Positions 7,708 to 16,493 of a DNA stretch of 64,000 nucleotides are shown one piece after another. The notes below the pieces were generated by a model. That model made no database searches. It was not told the origin of the DNA and saw nothing but the letters and a program-made list of their open reading frames with translations. The translations under genes were made by a program, and so were the position numbers. Source of the DNA: Bin87 sp965220095 (GTDB lineage Bacteria > Chloroflexota > Dehalococcoidia > Lucifugimonadales > UBA3495); the NCBI GenBank assembly GCA_965220095.1, contig OZ244805.1:558001-622000 (forward strand), written 5' to 3'. The number at the start of each line of letters is the position of its first letter. The first letter of the stretch is position 1.

Positions 7708-9999
7708 CTACTCCTGCGCCGCTGCCTGCAACGCTTCCAGCACGCTGGTCGGCGACAGCGGGAGCTTGTTGACCCGCACGCCGGTGGCGTGGTAAATCGC
7801 GTTGTGCAGCGCGGCCAGCGGTGGAATGATGGGCGCTTCGCCGACGCCACGCAGCCCGTAGGGATGGCGCGGGTTGGGGACTTCCACAACCACCGTTTCG
7901 ATCATTGGCAAGTCCAGCGCCGTGGGCATCCGGTAGTCCAGGAAGCTGGAATTCAGCATCCGGCCATCTTCGGCGTAGTTGTAGTCCTCCGACAGCGCCC
8001 AGCCCAGGCCCTGCACCGTGCCGCCCTGCATCTGGCCTTCTACATAGCTGGGATGCACCGAAGTACCGGAGTCGATAAACGCGGTGCAACGCAGGATGTC
8101 CACCTTGCCCGTCTCCGGGTCGACCTCCACGTCGACGATGTTGCCGGCGAACACCGGGCCCACGCCGGTGGAAGTCGCCGATGCCGATGCCGTGAGCGGG
8201 CCGCCGGTTCGCATCATGCGGTTGGCAACCTCGGCGATGGTGAGGCGGTCTTCGGTGCTCGTGCAGGTGAACGCGCCGTCGGCGAACTGCACCTGCTCAG
8301 GCTCCACCTCCCAGACCATCGCGCAGCGTTTGGCCATCTGGTCGCGCAGGTCCTCAGCGGCGGCGATGGCGGCCAGTCCGGTGTCAAAGGCGATTCGGCT
8401 GCCGCCCGTCGTAGCCGTCCAGCCCACCGTATCCGTGTCAACCACCGTGGGGGCAATCTCATCCACACCAATCCCCAGCGTCTCGGCGACCTGCATGGCG
8501 ACCGCCGTGCGCGTGCCGCCGATGTCCACTGAGCCGGTAATCAGGTTTAGCGTACCGTCTGCGTTGATGTTGATGGTGGCCGACGAAGCCTGGCCGGCCT
8601 GCCAGCGGAACCCTACGGCGACACCACGACCCTGATTCGGTCCGGTCAGAGGGGTCTGGTTTTGGGCAGAGTTAATCATGGCTTCTTCCATCTCGCGACA
8701 GCCAAACACGCGGTGGGGGACACCATTGGGCATCCGGTCGCCTTCCTGCACGGCATTTTGCAAGCGCAGTTCGATGGGATCCCGACCCAGCAGGTCGGCG
8801 AGTTCGTCCACCACGGCTTCCACGGCGAAGGCCACCTGCGGCTGGCCGGGGGCGCGGTAGGCTTGCACCTTCTGCTTGTTGCACACCACGTCAAAGCCGT
8901 CCACCAGCATATGTTCCATCTTGTAGGGCCCGAAGCCGGACAGCGCGCCGCCGCCCACGGGCGAACCGGGGTAGGCTCCCGCTTCGTAAATCATGTAGAG
9001 CTGCCCGGCCACCATGCGACCGTCGTTCTTGACGCCGATCTTGCAGCGCATGAAGGTGGCCGAAGTGGGGCCGCTGCCCTCAAACACCTCGCGGCGATCC
9101 ATGGAAATCTTCACCGGACGCCCCGTTTTCCTGGAGAGGACGGCGGCCACCGGGTCCAGGTAGGCGATGGCTTTGGCGCCGAAACCGCCGCCGATTTCCA
9201 TTGGCACCACCTTCACCTGCGACTCGGGAACGCCGATGATGGCGGCGGTTTGGGCGCGGATGTTGAACAGCCCCTGGGTGCTGGTCCAAACCGTAACGCG
9301 GCCGTCCGCCGACCACATGGCGGTGGAGACGTGGGGTTCGATGTACCCCTGGTGTACAGTCTGGGTTTCAAACTCGCGCTCGATGACGATGTCCGAGTCG
9401 GCGAAACCCGCTTCGACATCGCCCACATTATGCTGAATGTGGCCCGCGATGTTGCTCTTGACGCCGGTGTCGTCGCCGCGAGAGAACCGTTCCATCCGGA
9501 AGTAGGTGGTCATGTCATCGTGCAGCAGTGTGGCGTTGTCGGCCATGGCCTCGCGCCAGGTCAGCACCGTGGGCAGCACTTCGTAATCGACCTCAACCAG
9601 CGCCAGCGCTTCTTCGGCGGTGTGCTGGTTCACGGCGCACACCGCGGCAACGGCGTGCCCTACATAAAGGGCCTTGTCTACGGCCAGCATATTCTCGGCG
9701 ATCATGCGAGCGTTGCCCTGCACCTCCGCAAAGTCCATGGGCCGGTTATCCACGATGGGGAAGTCAGCCGACGTTGCGACGGCGACCACACCGGGCAGGG
9801 CTTCAGCCTTGCTGGTGTCGATATTGCGGATGCGGGCGTGGGAATGCGGGCTGCGCAGAATCTTGGCGTAAAGCATCCCGGGCAGGTTGATGTCGGCCCC
9901 GTAACGGGCTGCGCCAGTAACCTTGTCCACCCCGTCGTGACGCACGGGGCGGGTGCCGATGACGCGATATTGGCTTGATTGTTCAGCAGTGGTTGTCAT
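7708..9999 (-). CDS. Xanthine dehydrogenase-family molybdopterin-binding (large) subunit
   Basis: 763 residues. It matches the large subunit of molybdenum hydroxylases (xanthine, CO, aldehyde and aromatic dehydrogenases). The N-terminal domain starts with RVDGVDKVTGAARYGADINLPGML and LPGVVAV; the Mo-cofactor domain includes EIGGGFGAK, YRAPGQPQ and TGSVDIGGTRTAV; the C-terminus has LRGVGEAPIIPPLAALHNAI, which carries the catalytic glutamate of the family. A GGAGGAA ribosome-binding site is 5-11 bases before the ATG. The FAD and 2Fe-2S subunits that normally accompany it are absent from both sides, so partners must be encoded elsewhere. The substrate is not predictable. Confidence 0.93.
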   Translation of the reverse strand: MTTTAEQSSQYRVIGTRPVRHDGVDKVTGAARYGADINLPGMLYAKILRSPHSHARIRNIDTSKAEALPGVVAVATSADFPIVDNRPMDFAEVQGNARMIAENMLAVDKALYVGHAVAAVCAVNQHTAEEALALVEVDYEVLPTVLTWREAMADNATLLHDDMTTYFRMERFSRGDDTGVKSNIAGHIQHNVGDVEAGFADSDIVIEREFETQTVHQGYIEPHVSTAMWSADGRVTVWTSTQGLFNIRAQTAAIIGVPESQVKVVPMEIGGGFGAKAIAYLDPVAAVLSRKTGRPVKISMDRREVFEGSGPTSATFMRCKIGVKNDGRMVAGQLYMIYEAGAYPGSPVGGGALSGFGPYKMEHMLVDGFDVVCNKQKVQAYRAPGQPQVAFAVEAVVDELADLLGRDPIELRLQNAVQEGDRMPNGVPHRVFGCREMEEAMINSAQNQTPLTGPNQGRGVAVGFRWQAGQASSATININADGTLNLITGSVDIGGTRTAVAMQVAETLGIGVDEIAPTVVDTDTVGWTATTGGSRIAFDTGLAAIAAAEDLRDQMAKRCAMVWEVEPEQVQFADGAFTCTSTEDRLTIAEVANRMMRTGGPLTASASATSTGVGPVFAGNIVDVEVDPETGKVDILRCTAFIDSGTSVHPSYVEGQMQGGTVQGLGWALSEDYNYAEDGRMLNSSFLDYRMPTALDLPMIETVVVEVPNPRHPYGLRGVGEAPIIPPLAALHNAIYHATGVRVNKLPLSPTSVLEALQAAAQE

Positions 10000-10109
10000 T
10001 TAGTTCCTCCAGAATGGGGGGCGCAACGGCCAGGGATTTTAGTTTTGGCATGGATGAACAGGATAAACGGGATTTAACGCGGAGGCGCGGAGGATTAATC
10101 TCAAGGAGG
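10000..10109. repeat. Interspersed short repeats upstream of the molybdopterin-subunit gene
   Basis: Bases 10048-10073 are a 26-base word (beginning GCATGGATGAACAGG) that recurs exactly, inverted, at 34714-34739. It is followed by a GCGGAGGCGCGGAGG tract and by the inverted pair GATTAA/TTAATC. These look like widely dispersed non-coding repeats rather than a gene. Confidence 0.6.
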
Positions 10110-10886
10110 TTAATCCGGGAAGTTGGGCATAAAATACTCGCGGGTGGGGTCTTCAGCCATCCCCGGCATGGGCGCCGGCACGATACCGTCGCTCTCCAGA
10201 GCCGAGCGCACGATGCCTTTGTTGAACGGGCTGATGTCTTCGTTGGTCATAAATTCCTGGACGGGCATCCACAGGCACTCTTCGATCTCTTTCTCGCCCA
10301 TCCTGATCTCGGTGGACAATGCACGCAGCCGGCACACGAAGTAGATGTCCGACTTGCCGTAGCGGTAGCCGTGCCAGTGCCGGAAACAGGTGAGGGCCTC
10401 AAACTCGGCCTCAACGCCGGTTTCCTCCAGCACCTCCCGCACGATGGAATCGACGAGGTGTTCGCCCGGTTCCAGCGCGCCGCCGGGCAATTTGTAGAAG
10501 GGAGGTCGGTTGTCAATGCGATACCGCTCGCACACCACCAGCAACTCGTCCTGATTGTTCACCACCACCCCGCCGGCGCCAATGTAATGGGTGGCATAGT
10601 TGGGGATGTAGGAACCGGGGATAAGGGACAGCGTGGCAGTCAGGTAGTCGTTGCCGGCGTGGTGATACACGAAACCGCGCACTGTGGCGATCGGCACATG
10701 GGATGCCAGCGCGATGGGGATATCCACCCAGGCCACTTCGTAACCCGCATCGCGCCATTCGGAAATCGACGCATCCAGCCGGGCCGCAAAGTCGGCGGGT
10801 TCCGGCGGAATTTCAGCGGTGTTAACCACTACCCCACGGAAGGGATTGGGCGTAGCGGCAAGCGGAGCAACCAAAACGCACCTCAT
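10110..10886 (-). CDS. NUDT6-like Nudix hydrolase with pre-Nudix domain
   Basis: 258 residues. The Nudix box is exact: G136-x5-E142-x7-R150-E-V-x-E154-E155-x-G157-V158, so metal-dependent cleavage of a nucleoside-diphosphate-linked compound is expected. The N-terminal part (EWRDAGYEVAWVDIPIALAS, GFVYHHAGNDYLT, IPNYATHYIGAGGVVVN) matches the pre-Nudix domain of the animal NUDT6/plant NUDT family, and the FGKSD-like YGKSDIYFVCRL also fits. ATG 10886 is preferred because upstream residues are unlike the family. It is divergent from the ABC transporter locus. Confidence 0.85.
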   Translation of the reverse strand: MRCVLVAPLAATPNPFRGVVVNTAEIPPEPADFAARLDASISEWRDAGYEVAWVDIPIALASHVPIATVRGFVYHHAGNDYLTATLSLIPGSYIPNYATHYIGAGGVVVNNQDELLVVCERYRIDNRPPFYKLPGGALEPGEHLVDSIVREVLEETGVEAEFEALTCFRHWHGYRYGKSDIYFVCRLRALSTEIRMGEKEIEECLWMPVQEFMTNEDISPFNKGIVRSALESDGIVPAPMPGMAEDPTREYFMPNFPD

Positions 10887-11268
10887 CGAGCAACTGCTGG
10901 TACGGTACAGGCCGGGGCGGTAAACCGAACGCAACCCGGGAGCCGGCCGCAGTATAGCACAGCACGCTGGCGGCCCGGACGCCGTCTTCCGCAGGCTCCG
11001 CCAGACAAAGGCGCCGGCCAAAACCGGCGCACCAATTGCCAATAACTTGTATTGACAACCATGATGACCATCCTTACAATGGCGACGCTGTCTGGACATA
11101 GAATCGTAATCTGGTGTAAAAGAACAACCGTAAAAACACCTCGTTCGGATTTCTCTACCGGTAATCGTCTACACCAGGCCCTTCGTTGCAGAATTCAGCA
11201 GTCGCCTCATCTCCAACCCGGCATCAATAAAATCAGCCGGTTTGGCGACGATAGAGAGGAGGAAATCT
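10887..11268. other. Divergent intergenic region between Nudix gene and ABC locus
   Basis: 382 bases. It contains a GC-rich hairpin at 11011-11030 (GCGCCGG / CCGGCGC, 6-base loop), the promoter at 11052-11080 and a leader of roughly 180 bases before the binding-protein gene. No small ORF with a good ribosome site and no recognised riboswitch was found. Confidence 0.5.
11052..11080 (+). promoter_or_regulatory. Sigma70-like promoter of first binding-protein gene
   Basis: -35 TTGACA at 11052-11057 and -10 TACAAT at 11075-11080 with exactly 17 bases between. The same hexamers and spacing recur at 13352-13380 before the paralogue. Transcription would start near 11087, giving a leader of about 180 bases. 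Confidence 0.8.
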
Positions 11269-13146
11269 ATGATACGTCGTTACGTTTGGTCCCCCATTTC
11301 TGTGATTAGCGTCGTCTTGACTCTGACCCTGCTCGCCACCTTAGCTTGCGGTGGCGCAACAGCGCCCGCACCGTCTGACCCCGGCGATACCTCGTCGCAA
11401 ACGGCAGCCGGTTCGGAATCCACGGCGGCCAGCTCAGCCCAACCCGCAGCCACGGCCGTCCCGGTTGCTCGCTCGGCGGACTCAACACCCGCCCAGCAGG
11501 TTGGAAGGCAGCAGGCTAAAGAAGAAGGGGCCACTCCCACACCCGTGGCTGCCGCACTACCAACCGAAGTGGTTTCCAACCCCATCACCAAAGACGTCTA
11601 CCCGGACGCCCAGTGGGGCGGTATCTTGCGGCGCGGCGGTTATTATGACCCCGCCCACTTCGACCTATTGCAGGTCTCCAGCGTCACCAATTCATTCAAA
11701 CAGATGATGCTGTATAACAACATCCTCCGTTACAACCCGATCGACGCTGGGAAGACCATCATCCCGGACCTGGCCACCAGTTGGGAAGTATCGGAAGATA
11801 GCTCGGTGTGGACTTTCCCGCTGCGCGAGGGTGTCCGATTCCATGACGGCACCATCATGAACGCCGATGATGTGGCGGCATCCTGGTCTCGGGTCATCGA
11901 TCCGCCCGCCGGTGTAGTCAGCGCCCGTAAGGGTTTGTACGAACCCTTCGGCCCCAGCATCGACGTAATCGATCCGTTGACGGTGGCGTTCAATTTCGAA
12001 ACGCCACCGCCGCTAAAGTACGGTTTGAACGCCTTTGCCCTGGAATGGCACGGCGTCTTCCCCAAACCGTTCCTCGAAGAAAACGGCTACGACCTGAAGA
12101 TAGCGGGACAAGATGCGCCCAGCACCGGAGCCTTCCGGTATCTGGAGCACCAGCAGGGCGAAGTGTGGAAAAACGAACGGTTCCCCGATTACTGGAACGA
12201 AGGACTTCCCTATTTGGACGAGGTTTGGACCTATCCACTGGAAAACAGCACCAACCGCTCGGCGGCATTGCTGGCCGGTAACGTGGAATACGCCCAAACC
12301 ATCGACCCGGCCGCCTACGACAGGATGCAAAACGACGACAGGTTCGTAGTGGAACCCTTCTCGTCCTACTCCTTCGGAGGCATCTGGTTCAACATGGACC
12401 GGGAACCTTGGAACGACACCAATGTACGCAAGGCAATGTGGCTCGCGTTTGACCGTGTTTCAGCCCACGAGGTCGTCAGCGAATGGCTGTACGGCTATCC
12501 CGGCGGTATGGGCTGGACTCTTCCCGAACAGGCATTCCAGTTGCCTCAAGCACAGATCGATGACCGACTGGTCTTCGACCGGGATGCCGCAGAGGTCGAG
12601 GCTAAACGCTTGATGGAAGAGGCGGGTTATGGCGACGGCATCAAAAACGTGGATCTGTTGCAACGCCAACCTGACAGTCCCTGGTATTCGGCAATCGCAC
12701 AGATCGCCGAACTGGAATACAGGAGGATTCTAGGCATTGAATCTACCATTCGCCCCGTCCCTTCTGCGGTATGGTTCGAAGAATTGGCCAACCGCAACTT
12801 CGACATCACGGTGGGCGCTATCGCCTCCCCGTTCATCGATCCGTCAGCGTACATGAACAGCTTTTACCGGTGTGGTGGTGGTGAGAACCACTCGAACTAC
12901 TGCAATGCCGAGTTCGATGCAATCATGGCGAAGATCGATACTGAACCTGACTTTGACACACGCTACGAATTGGTTCAGCAGGCCGCCGCGATTCTGGATG
13001 ACGACCCACCCGTGGTCGAGTGGTGGTACAACCGCACCCTGGCTGGCTGGCGCACCTGCGTCCACGGCATTGAAGGCAAACACGGCGCCCTGGTTCATAA
13101 CCTGGACCGCATGGACACCGTGTGGCTGGACGATGAGTGCCGCTAG
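11269..13146 (+). CDS. ABC transporter substrate-binding lipoprotein (family 5), copy 1
   Basis: 625 residues, an SBP_bac_5-type (oligopeptide/nickel/opine) binding protein. The N-terminal signal ends LLATLAC (Cys27), then comes an unstructured Ala/Ser/Pro linker of about 80 residues. The core has LRRGGYYDPAHFDLL, IIPDLATSWEVSEDSSVWTF, LREGVRFHDGTIMNADDVAASW and the C-terminal AEFDAIMAKIDTEPDFDTRYELVQQAAAIL. GAGGAGGA precedes ATG 11269. A near-duplicate follows at 13584, and permease genes complete an uptake locus. The ligand is unknown; the family takes peptides as well as small organic compounds. Confidence 0.93.
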   Translation: MIRRYVWSPISVISVVLTLTLLATLACGGATAPAPSDPGDTSSQTAAGSESTAASSAQPAATAVPVARSADSTPAQQVGRQQAKEEGATPTPVAAALPTEVVSNPITKDVYPDAQWGGILRRGGYYDPAHFDLLQVSSVTNSFKQMMLYNNILRYNPIDAGKTIIPDLATSWEVSEDSSVWTFPLREGVRFHDGTIMNADDVAASWSRVIDPPAGVVSARKGLYEPFGPSIDVIDPLTVAFNFETPPPLKYGLNAFALEWHGVFPKPFLEENGYDLKIAGQDAPSTGAFRYLEHQQGEVWKNERFPDYWNEGLPYLDEVWTYPLENSTNRSAALLAGNVEYAQTIDPAAYDRMQNDDRFVVEPFSSYSFGGIWFNMDREPWNDTNVRKAMWLAFDRVSAHEVVSEWLYGYPGGMGWTLPEQAFQLPQAQIDDRLVFDRDAAEVEAKRLMEEAGYGDGIKNVDLLQRQPDSPWYSAIAQIAELEYRRILGIESTIRPVPSAVWFEELANRNFDITVGAIASPFIDPSAYMNSFYRCGGGENHSNYCNAEFDAIMAKIDTEPDFDTRYELVQQAAAILDDDPPVVEWWYNRTLAGWRTCVHGIEGKHGALVHNLDRMDTVWLDDECR

Positions 13147-13215
13147 TGACGAGTGCCGCTGATAGCGACCAAACGTCGATGTTCGCTGCCGACTGGCGCG
13201 ATTAATTGTCAAACC

Positions 13216-13243
13216 GAGGGTGCCACTCCTACGTGGCACCCTC
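13216..13243 (+). terminator. Hairpin, probable terminator or attenuator after copy 1
   Basis: Perfect 10-bp stem (GAGGGTGCCA / TGGCACCCTC) with an 8-base loop, 70 bases after the stop. There is no T-run behind it, so it may be a Rho-aided terminator or an mRNA-stabilising structure. Confidence 0.55.
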
Positions 13244-13351
13244 AATCCGCTCCGCGTTCGCCTGAAATGATCCAGATGCTCCAGGAATCACCCTTCCACC
13301 GACCGGCGCCAAACTCAATGCAAGCACACTGGCAATATCCGATAGTACATA

Positions 13352-13380
13352 TTGACATCCCCAATGGCGAAGCCTACAAT
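13352..13380 (+). promoter_or_regulatory. Sigma70-like promoter of second binding-protein gene
   Basis: -35 TTGACA at 13352-13357, 17-base spacer, -10 TACAAT at 13375-13380. Identical hexamers and spacing to the promoter at 11052, including a preceding TAT, implying that the duplicated genes kept or share their control signals. The leader would be about 200 bases. Confidence 0.8.
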
Positions 13381-13583
13381 CCCGTGCAAGTCTGATCTTC
13401 ATTTTTCGCCGTACCATTTTGAAACGATACGTTTATCGTAAATCATAATCTTGTTATTAATGTATTATCGCCTGATTGCAGCTTTCTGGTACCGATAGCG
13501 TCCTACCAGTACTCAATCACCATCACCGCTGACAGCAAACCACGCCTCCCTGCGTCCCTCACACCTGTCCCGAGGAGGGAGCT

Positions 13584-15389
13584 ATGTTAGCCCACCCATC
13601 TGCACGACTCATCCTGATTTTCAGCTTACTGGCATCCGCAATACTCCTCATGTCAGCGGCATGCGGCGGCGCCGGCGAGCCCGAGTCCACAGGTTCGGCC
13701 GGCGACCAGCAGGACAGCGGTTCGGCGGCCCAACCCCAGGCCACTGCCGTTCCCGCCGCCCCGTCCCCGGACGCGACCCCCACCCCCCTGCCGGCGTCCG
13801 CACCTTCGCAAGTGCTGTCCAACCCGGTCACCAAGGACGCCGAACCCGACGCACAATACGGCGGAATCCTACGCCGCGGTGGCTATGTTGATCCGGCCCA
13901 CTACGACCTCATGCAGGTTTCCAGCGTGTCGAACTCCTTCAAGCAGATGATGTTGCTCAACAACCTGCTGCGCTACAACCCGTTGGACGCCGGAAAGACC
14001 ATCATCCCCGACCTCGCCACCGACTGGGACGTTTCCGATGACGGCAAGGTTTGGACCTTCCCCCTCCGCGAGGGCGTCAAGTTCCACAATGGCACAATTA
14101 TGGATAGCGAAGACGTGGCCGCTTCCTGGTCGCGGGTCATCGACCCGCCGACCGGTGTGGTCAGTGCCCGCAAAGGACTGTACGACCCGTTCGGCCCCAC
14201 CATTGACGTGGTAGATCCACTTACTGTGTCCTTCAACTTCGAGAAAGCTCCGCCGTTGAACTACGGATTGAACGCCTTCGCATTGGAATGGCACGGCATC
14301 TTCCCCAAAGACTTCCTCGAAGCTAACAAATACGACCTGAAGGTGAACGGCCAGGACGCCCCCAGTACCGGCGCATTCCGTTTTCTTGAGCACTCGCAAG
14401 GCGAGGTTTGGAAAAACGAGCGCTTCCCCGATTATTGGAACGATGGTCTCCCGTATCTGGACGAGGTTTGGACTTTCCCGCTGGAAAACAGCACTAACCG
14501 CTCGGCGGCGTTGTTGGCTGGAAACGTGGACTATGCCCAAACTGTTGACCCGGCCGCCTACGAGATCATGCAGAACGACGACCGATTCGAAGCTCAGCCG
14601 TTCTCGTCATATTCCTACCTGGCTGTGTGGATGAACATCGACCGGGAACCGTGGAGCGACCCCCGGGTCAGGCGTGCGATGTGGCTCGCCCTGGACCGGG
14701 ACGTCACCCACGAAGTCGTTAGCGAATGGCTTTTCGGATACAAGGGAGGCACCGGTTGGACTTTCCAGGACCAGCCATACCAGCTGCCCCAGGAAGAGAT
14801 TGATGGCCGCCTGGTGTTTGACCGTCCAGCCGCGATCGCAGAAGCTAAGCGCCTGATGCAAGACGCCGGCTACGGCGAAGGAATCAAGAACGTCGACCTG
14901 ATGCAACGCGATCCCAACAACGCTCACTTCACCGCAGCGGCACAGGTTGCCCAATTGGAATTCCTGCAAAACCTGGGAATCGAGTCTGAGATACGCCCGG
15001 TTGCCTCGGCAGTGTGGTTCGAAGAGCTGGCCAACCGGAACTTCGACATCACGGTCGGGGGTATCGCTTCCCCCTTCATCGACCCGTCGGCCTACATGAA
15101 CAGCTTCTATCGGTGCGGCGGCGGCGAGAACCACTCCAACTACTGCAATCCCGATTTCGACGCCATCATGAACCAGGTTGACTCCGAGGGCGACTTTGAC
15201 AAACGGTACGAACTGGTACAACAGGCCGCAGCCATCCTGGATCAGGATCCCCCGACGGTGGAGTACTGGTACAACCGCACCCTCGCCGCCTGGCGTACCT
15301 GCGTCCGCGGCCTCGAGGGCAAGCACGGTGCCCTGGTCCACAACTTGGACCGCATGGATACCGTTTGGTTGGACGACGAATGTCGTTAG
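13584..15389 (+). CDS. ABC transporter substrate-binding lipoprotein (family 5), copy 2
   Basis: 601 residues, a close paralogue of the protein at 11269. They share long identical stretches such as NSTNRSAALLAGNV, FDITVG.IASPFIDPSAYMNSFYRCGGGENHSNYC and GKHGALVHNLDRMDTVWLDDECR-type ends, and diverge mainly in the signal and linker. The signal peptide ends MSAAC (Cys27). GAGGAGGGA precedes the ATG at 13584. It is followed after 104 bases by the permease genes. Two binding proteins sharing one permease pair would widen or tune ligand range; that is inference. Confidence 0.93.
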   Translation: MLAHPSARLILIFSLLASAILLMSAACGGAGEPESTGSAGDQQDSGSAAQPQATAVPAAPSPDATPTPLPASAPSQVLSNPVTKDAEPDAQYGGILRRGGYVDPAHYDLMQVSSVSNSFKQMMLLNNLLRYNPLDAGKTIIPDLATDWDVSDDGKVWTFPLREGVKFHNGTIMDSEDVAASWSRVIDPPTGVVSARKGLYDPFGPTIDVVDPLTVSFNFEKAPPLNYGLNAFALEWHGIFPKDFLEANKYDLKVNGQDAPSTGAFRFLEHSQGEVWKNERFPDYWNDGLPYLDEVWTFPLENSTNRSAALLAGNVDYAQTVDPAAYEIMQNDDRFEAQPFSSYSYLAVWMNIDREPWSDPRVRRAMWLALDRDVTHEVVSEWLFGYKGGTGWTFQDQPYQLPQEEIDGRLVFDRPAAIAEAKRLMQDAGYGEGIKNVDLMQRDPNNAHFTAAAQVAQLEFLQNLGIESEIRPVASAVWFEELANRNFDITVGGIASPFIDPSAYMNSFYRCGGGENHSNYCNPDFDAIMNQVDSEGDFDKRYELVQQAAAILDQDPPTVEYWYNRTLAAWRTCVRGLEGKHGALVHNLDRMDTVWLDDECR

Positions 15390-15493
15390 CCGGGTGAATC
15401 CAAAGCCAACACCTGGGCAACGCGCACCACATTTTATCTCCCACTCACGCAAAACTGTGTAACTGGTCGCAACCCCCTCCAAGAGATGTTCTA

Positions 15494-16450
15494 ATGCAAA
15501 AATACATCCTTCGACGAGTCCTGCTGGCCATCCCGGCAATCATCGGCCTCACCATCATCATATTCCTGGTGATGCGTATTTTGCCGGGTGATGTTCTCAC
15601 CGTAATGTTCGGCGAAGAGGGAACCCTCCAGCTGAGCGAGGAAGACCGCGCTCGCATCATCGCCAGCCTGGGATTGGACAAGCCGATATATCTGCAATAT
15701 GTCGATTGGCTTGAAGACATCGTTACGTTAAAACTGGGCCAATCCTTCTGGCGCTCCGACACCGTGATGGATCTCATCATCAATCGGGGCCCCCTCACCC
15801 TCGAAATCGCCGTCTTGTCGGTCATCCTGTCGTGGGTGATTGGGTTGCCCGTCGGCATCCTGGCGGCTATGAAACGCAACAGTGCGGTGGACTACGTTGG
15901 GCGGTTCTTCTCCATCCTGTTTCTGGCGATACCCAACTTCTGGTTGGGCACCCTCATCGTACTGACGCTGGTGCTAACCCTGGAATGGAAAGCGCCTCTG
16001 GGCGTAATCAATATATGGGAAGACCCGTGGCGCAACCTCCAGATTATCTGGGGACCCGCGTTGGTGCTGGGCGTGGGCCAAGCTGCTTACGTTTGCCGCA
16101 TGGCCAGATCCGCGCTGCTGGAAACCATCCATGAGGACTACATCCGCACCGCCCGGGCCAAGGGGTTGGCGGAGCGACTGGTCATCATGCGCCACGCCCT
16201 GCGTAACGCCATCATGCCGGTCATCACTCTGTCCGGCGTGTTGCTGGGCTTTCTCATTGGCGGCTCGGTGGCGGTGGAACAGGCCTTCGGTGTGCCAGGC
16301 CTGGGACGCACGCTGGTCGCCGCCTTCTTTGAGCGAGACTACGTTGTCATCCAAAACCTGGTCCTTCTCTACGGCCTTATTTTTGTGCTTACCAATCTGC
16401 TGGTAGACGTTTCCTACGCCTGGATTGACCCCCGCATCCGCTACGGATAA
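15494..16450 (+). CDS. ABC transporter permease, DppB/OppB type
   Basis: 318 residues, six predicted membrane helices. The N-terminus (MQKYILRRVLLAIPAIIGLTIIIFLVMRILPGD) is typical of DppB-like permeases, and the inner-membrane EAA loop reads HEDYIRTARAKGLAERLVIMRHALRNAIMPVI. It ends SYAWIDPRIRYG, the standard family C-terminus. It forms the channel with the permease encoded next. No ATPase gene (DppD/DppF type) follows. Confidence 0.95.
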   Translation: MQKYILRRVLLAIPAIIGLTIIIFLVMRILPGDVLTVMFGEEGTLQLSEEDRARIIASLGLDKPIYLQYVDWLEDIVTLKLGQSFWRSDTVMDLIINRGPLTLEIAVLSVILSWVIGLPVGILAAMKRNSAVDYVGRFFSILFLAIPNFWLGTLIVLTLVLTLEWKAPLGVINIWEDPWRNLQIIWGPALVLGVGQAAYVCRMARSALLETIHEDYIRTARAKGLAERLVIMRHALRNAIMPVITLSGVLLGFLIGGSVAVEQAFGVPGLGRTLVAAFFERDYVVIQNLVLLYGLIFVLTNLLVDVSYAWIDPRIRYG

Positions 16451-16493
16451 TCGAGGCGCCAATAACCCAGACGCACCTTTCAGGAGTATTCTC

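Larger units (their letters stand above)
13147..13583. other. Intergenic region between the two binding-protein genes
   Basis: 437 bases holding a hairpin at 13216-13243, a second strong promoter at 13352-13380 and an AT-rich stretch (about 13390-13480) in an otherwise GC-rich region. No coding sequence is supported. Confidence 0.6.

Noticed and set aside
8662..9978. Long open frame opposite the molybdopterin-subunit gene
   Set aside because: It is antisense to a clear gene in high-GC DNA, has His/Gly-rich composition without family signal, and no ribosome site.
13380..13583. Riboswitch in the leader of the second binding-protein gene
   Set aside because: The leader is long and AT-rich, but I could not trace any conserved riboswitch core or consistent pairing.
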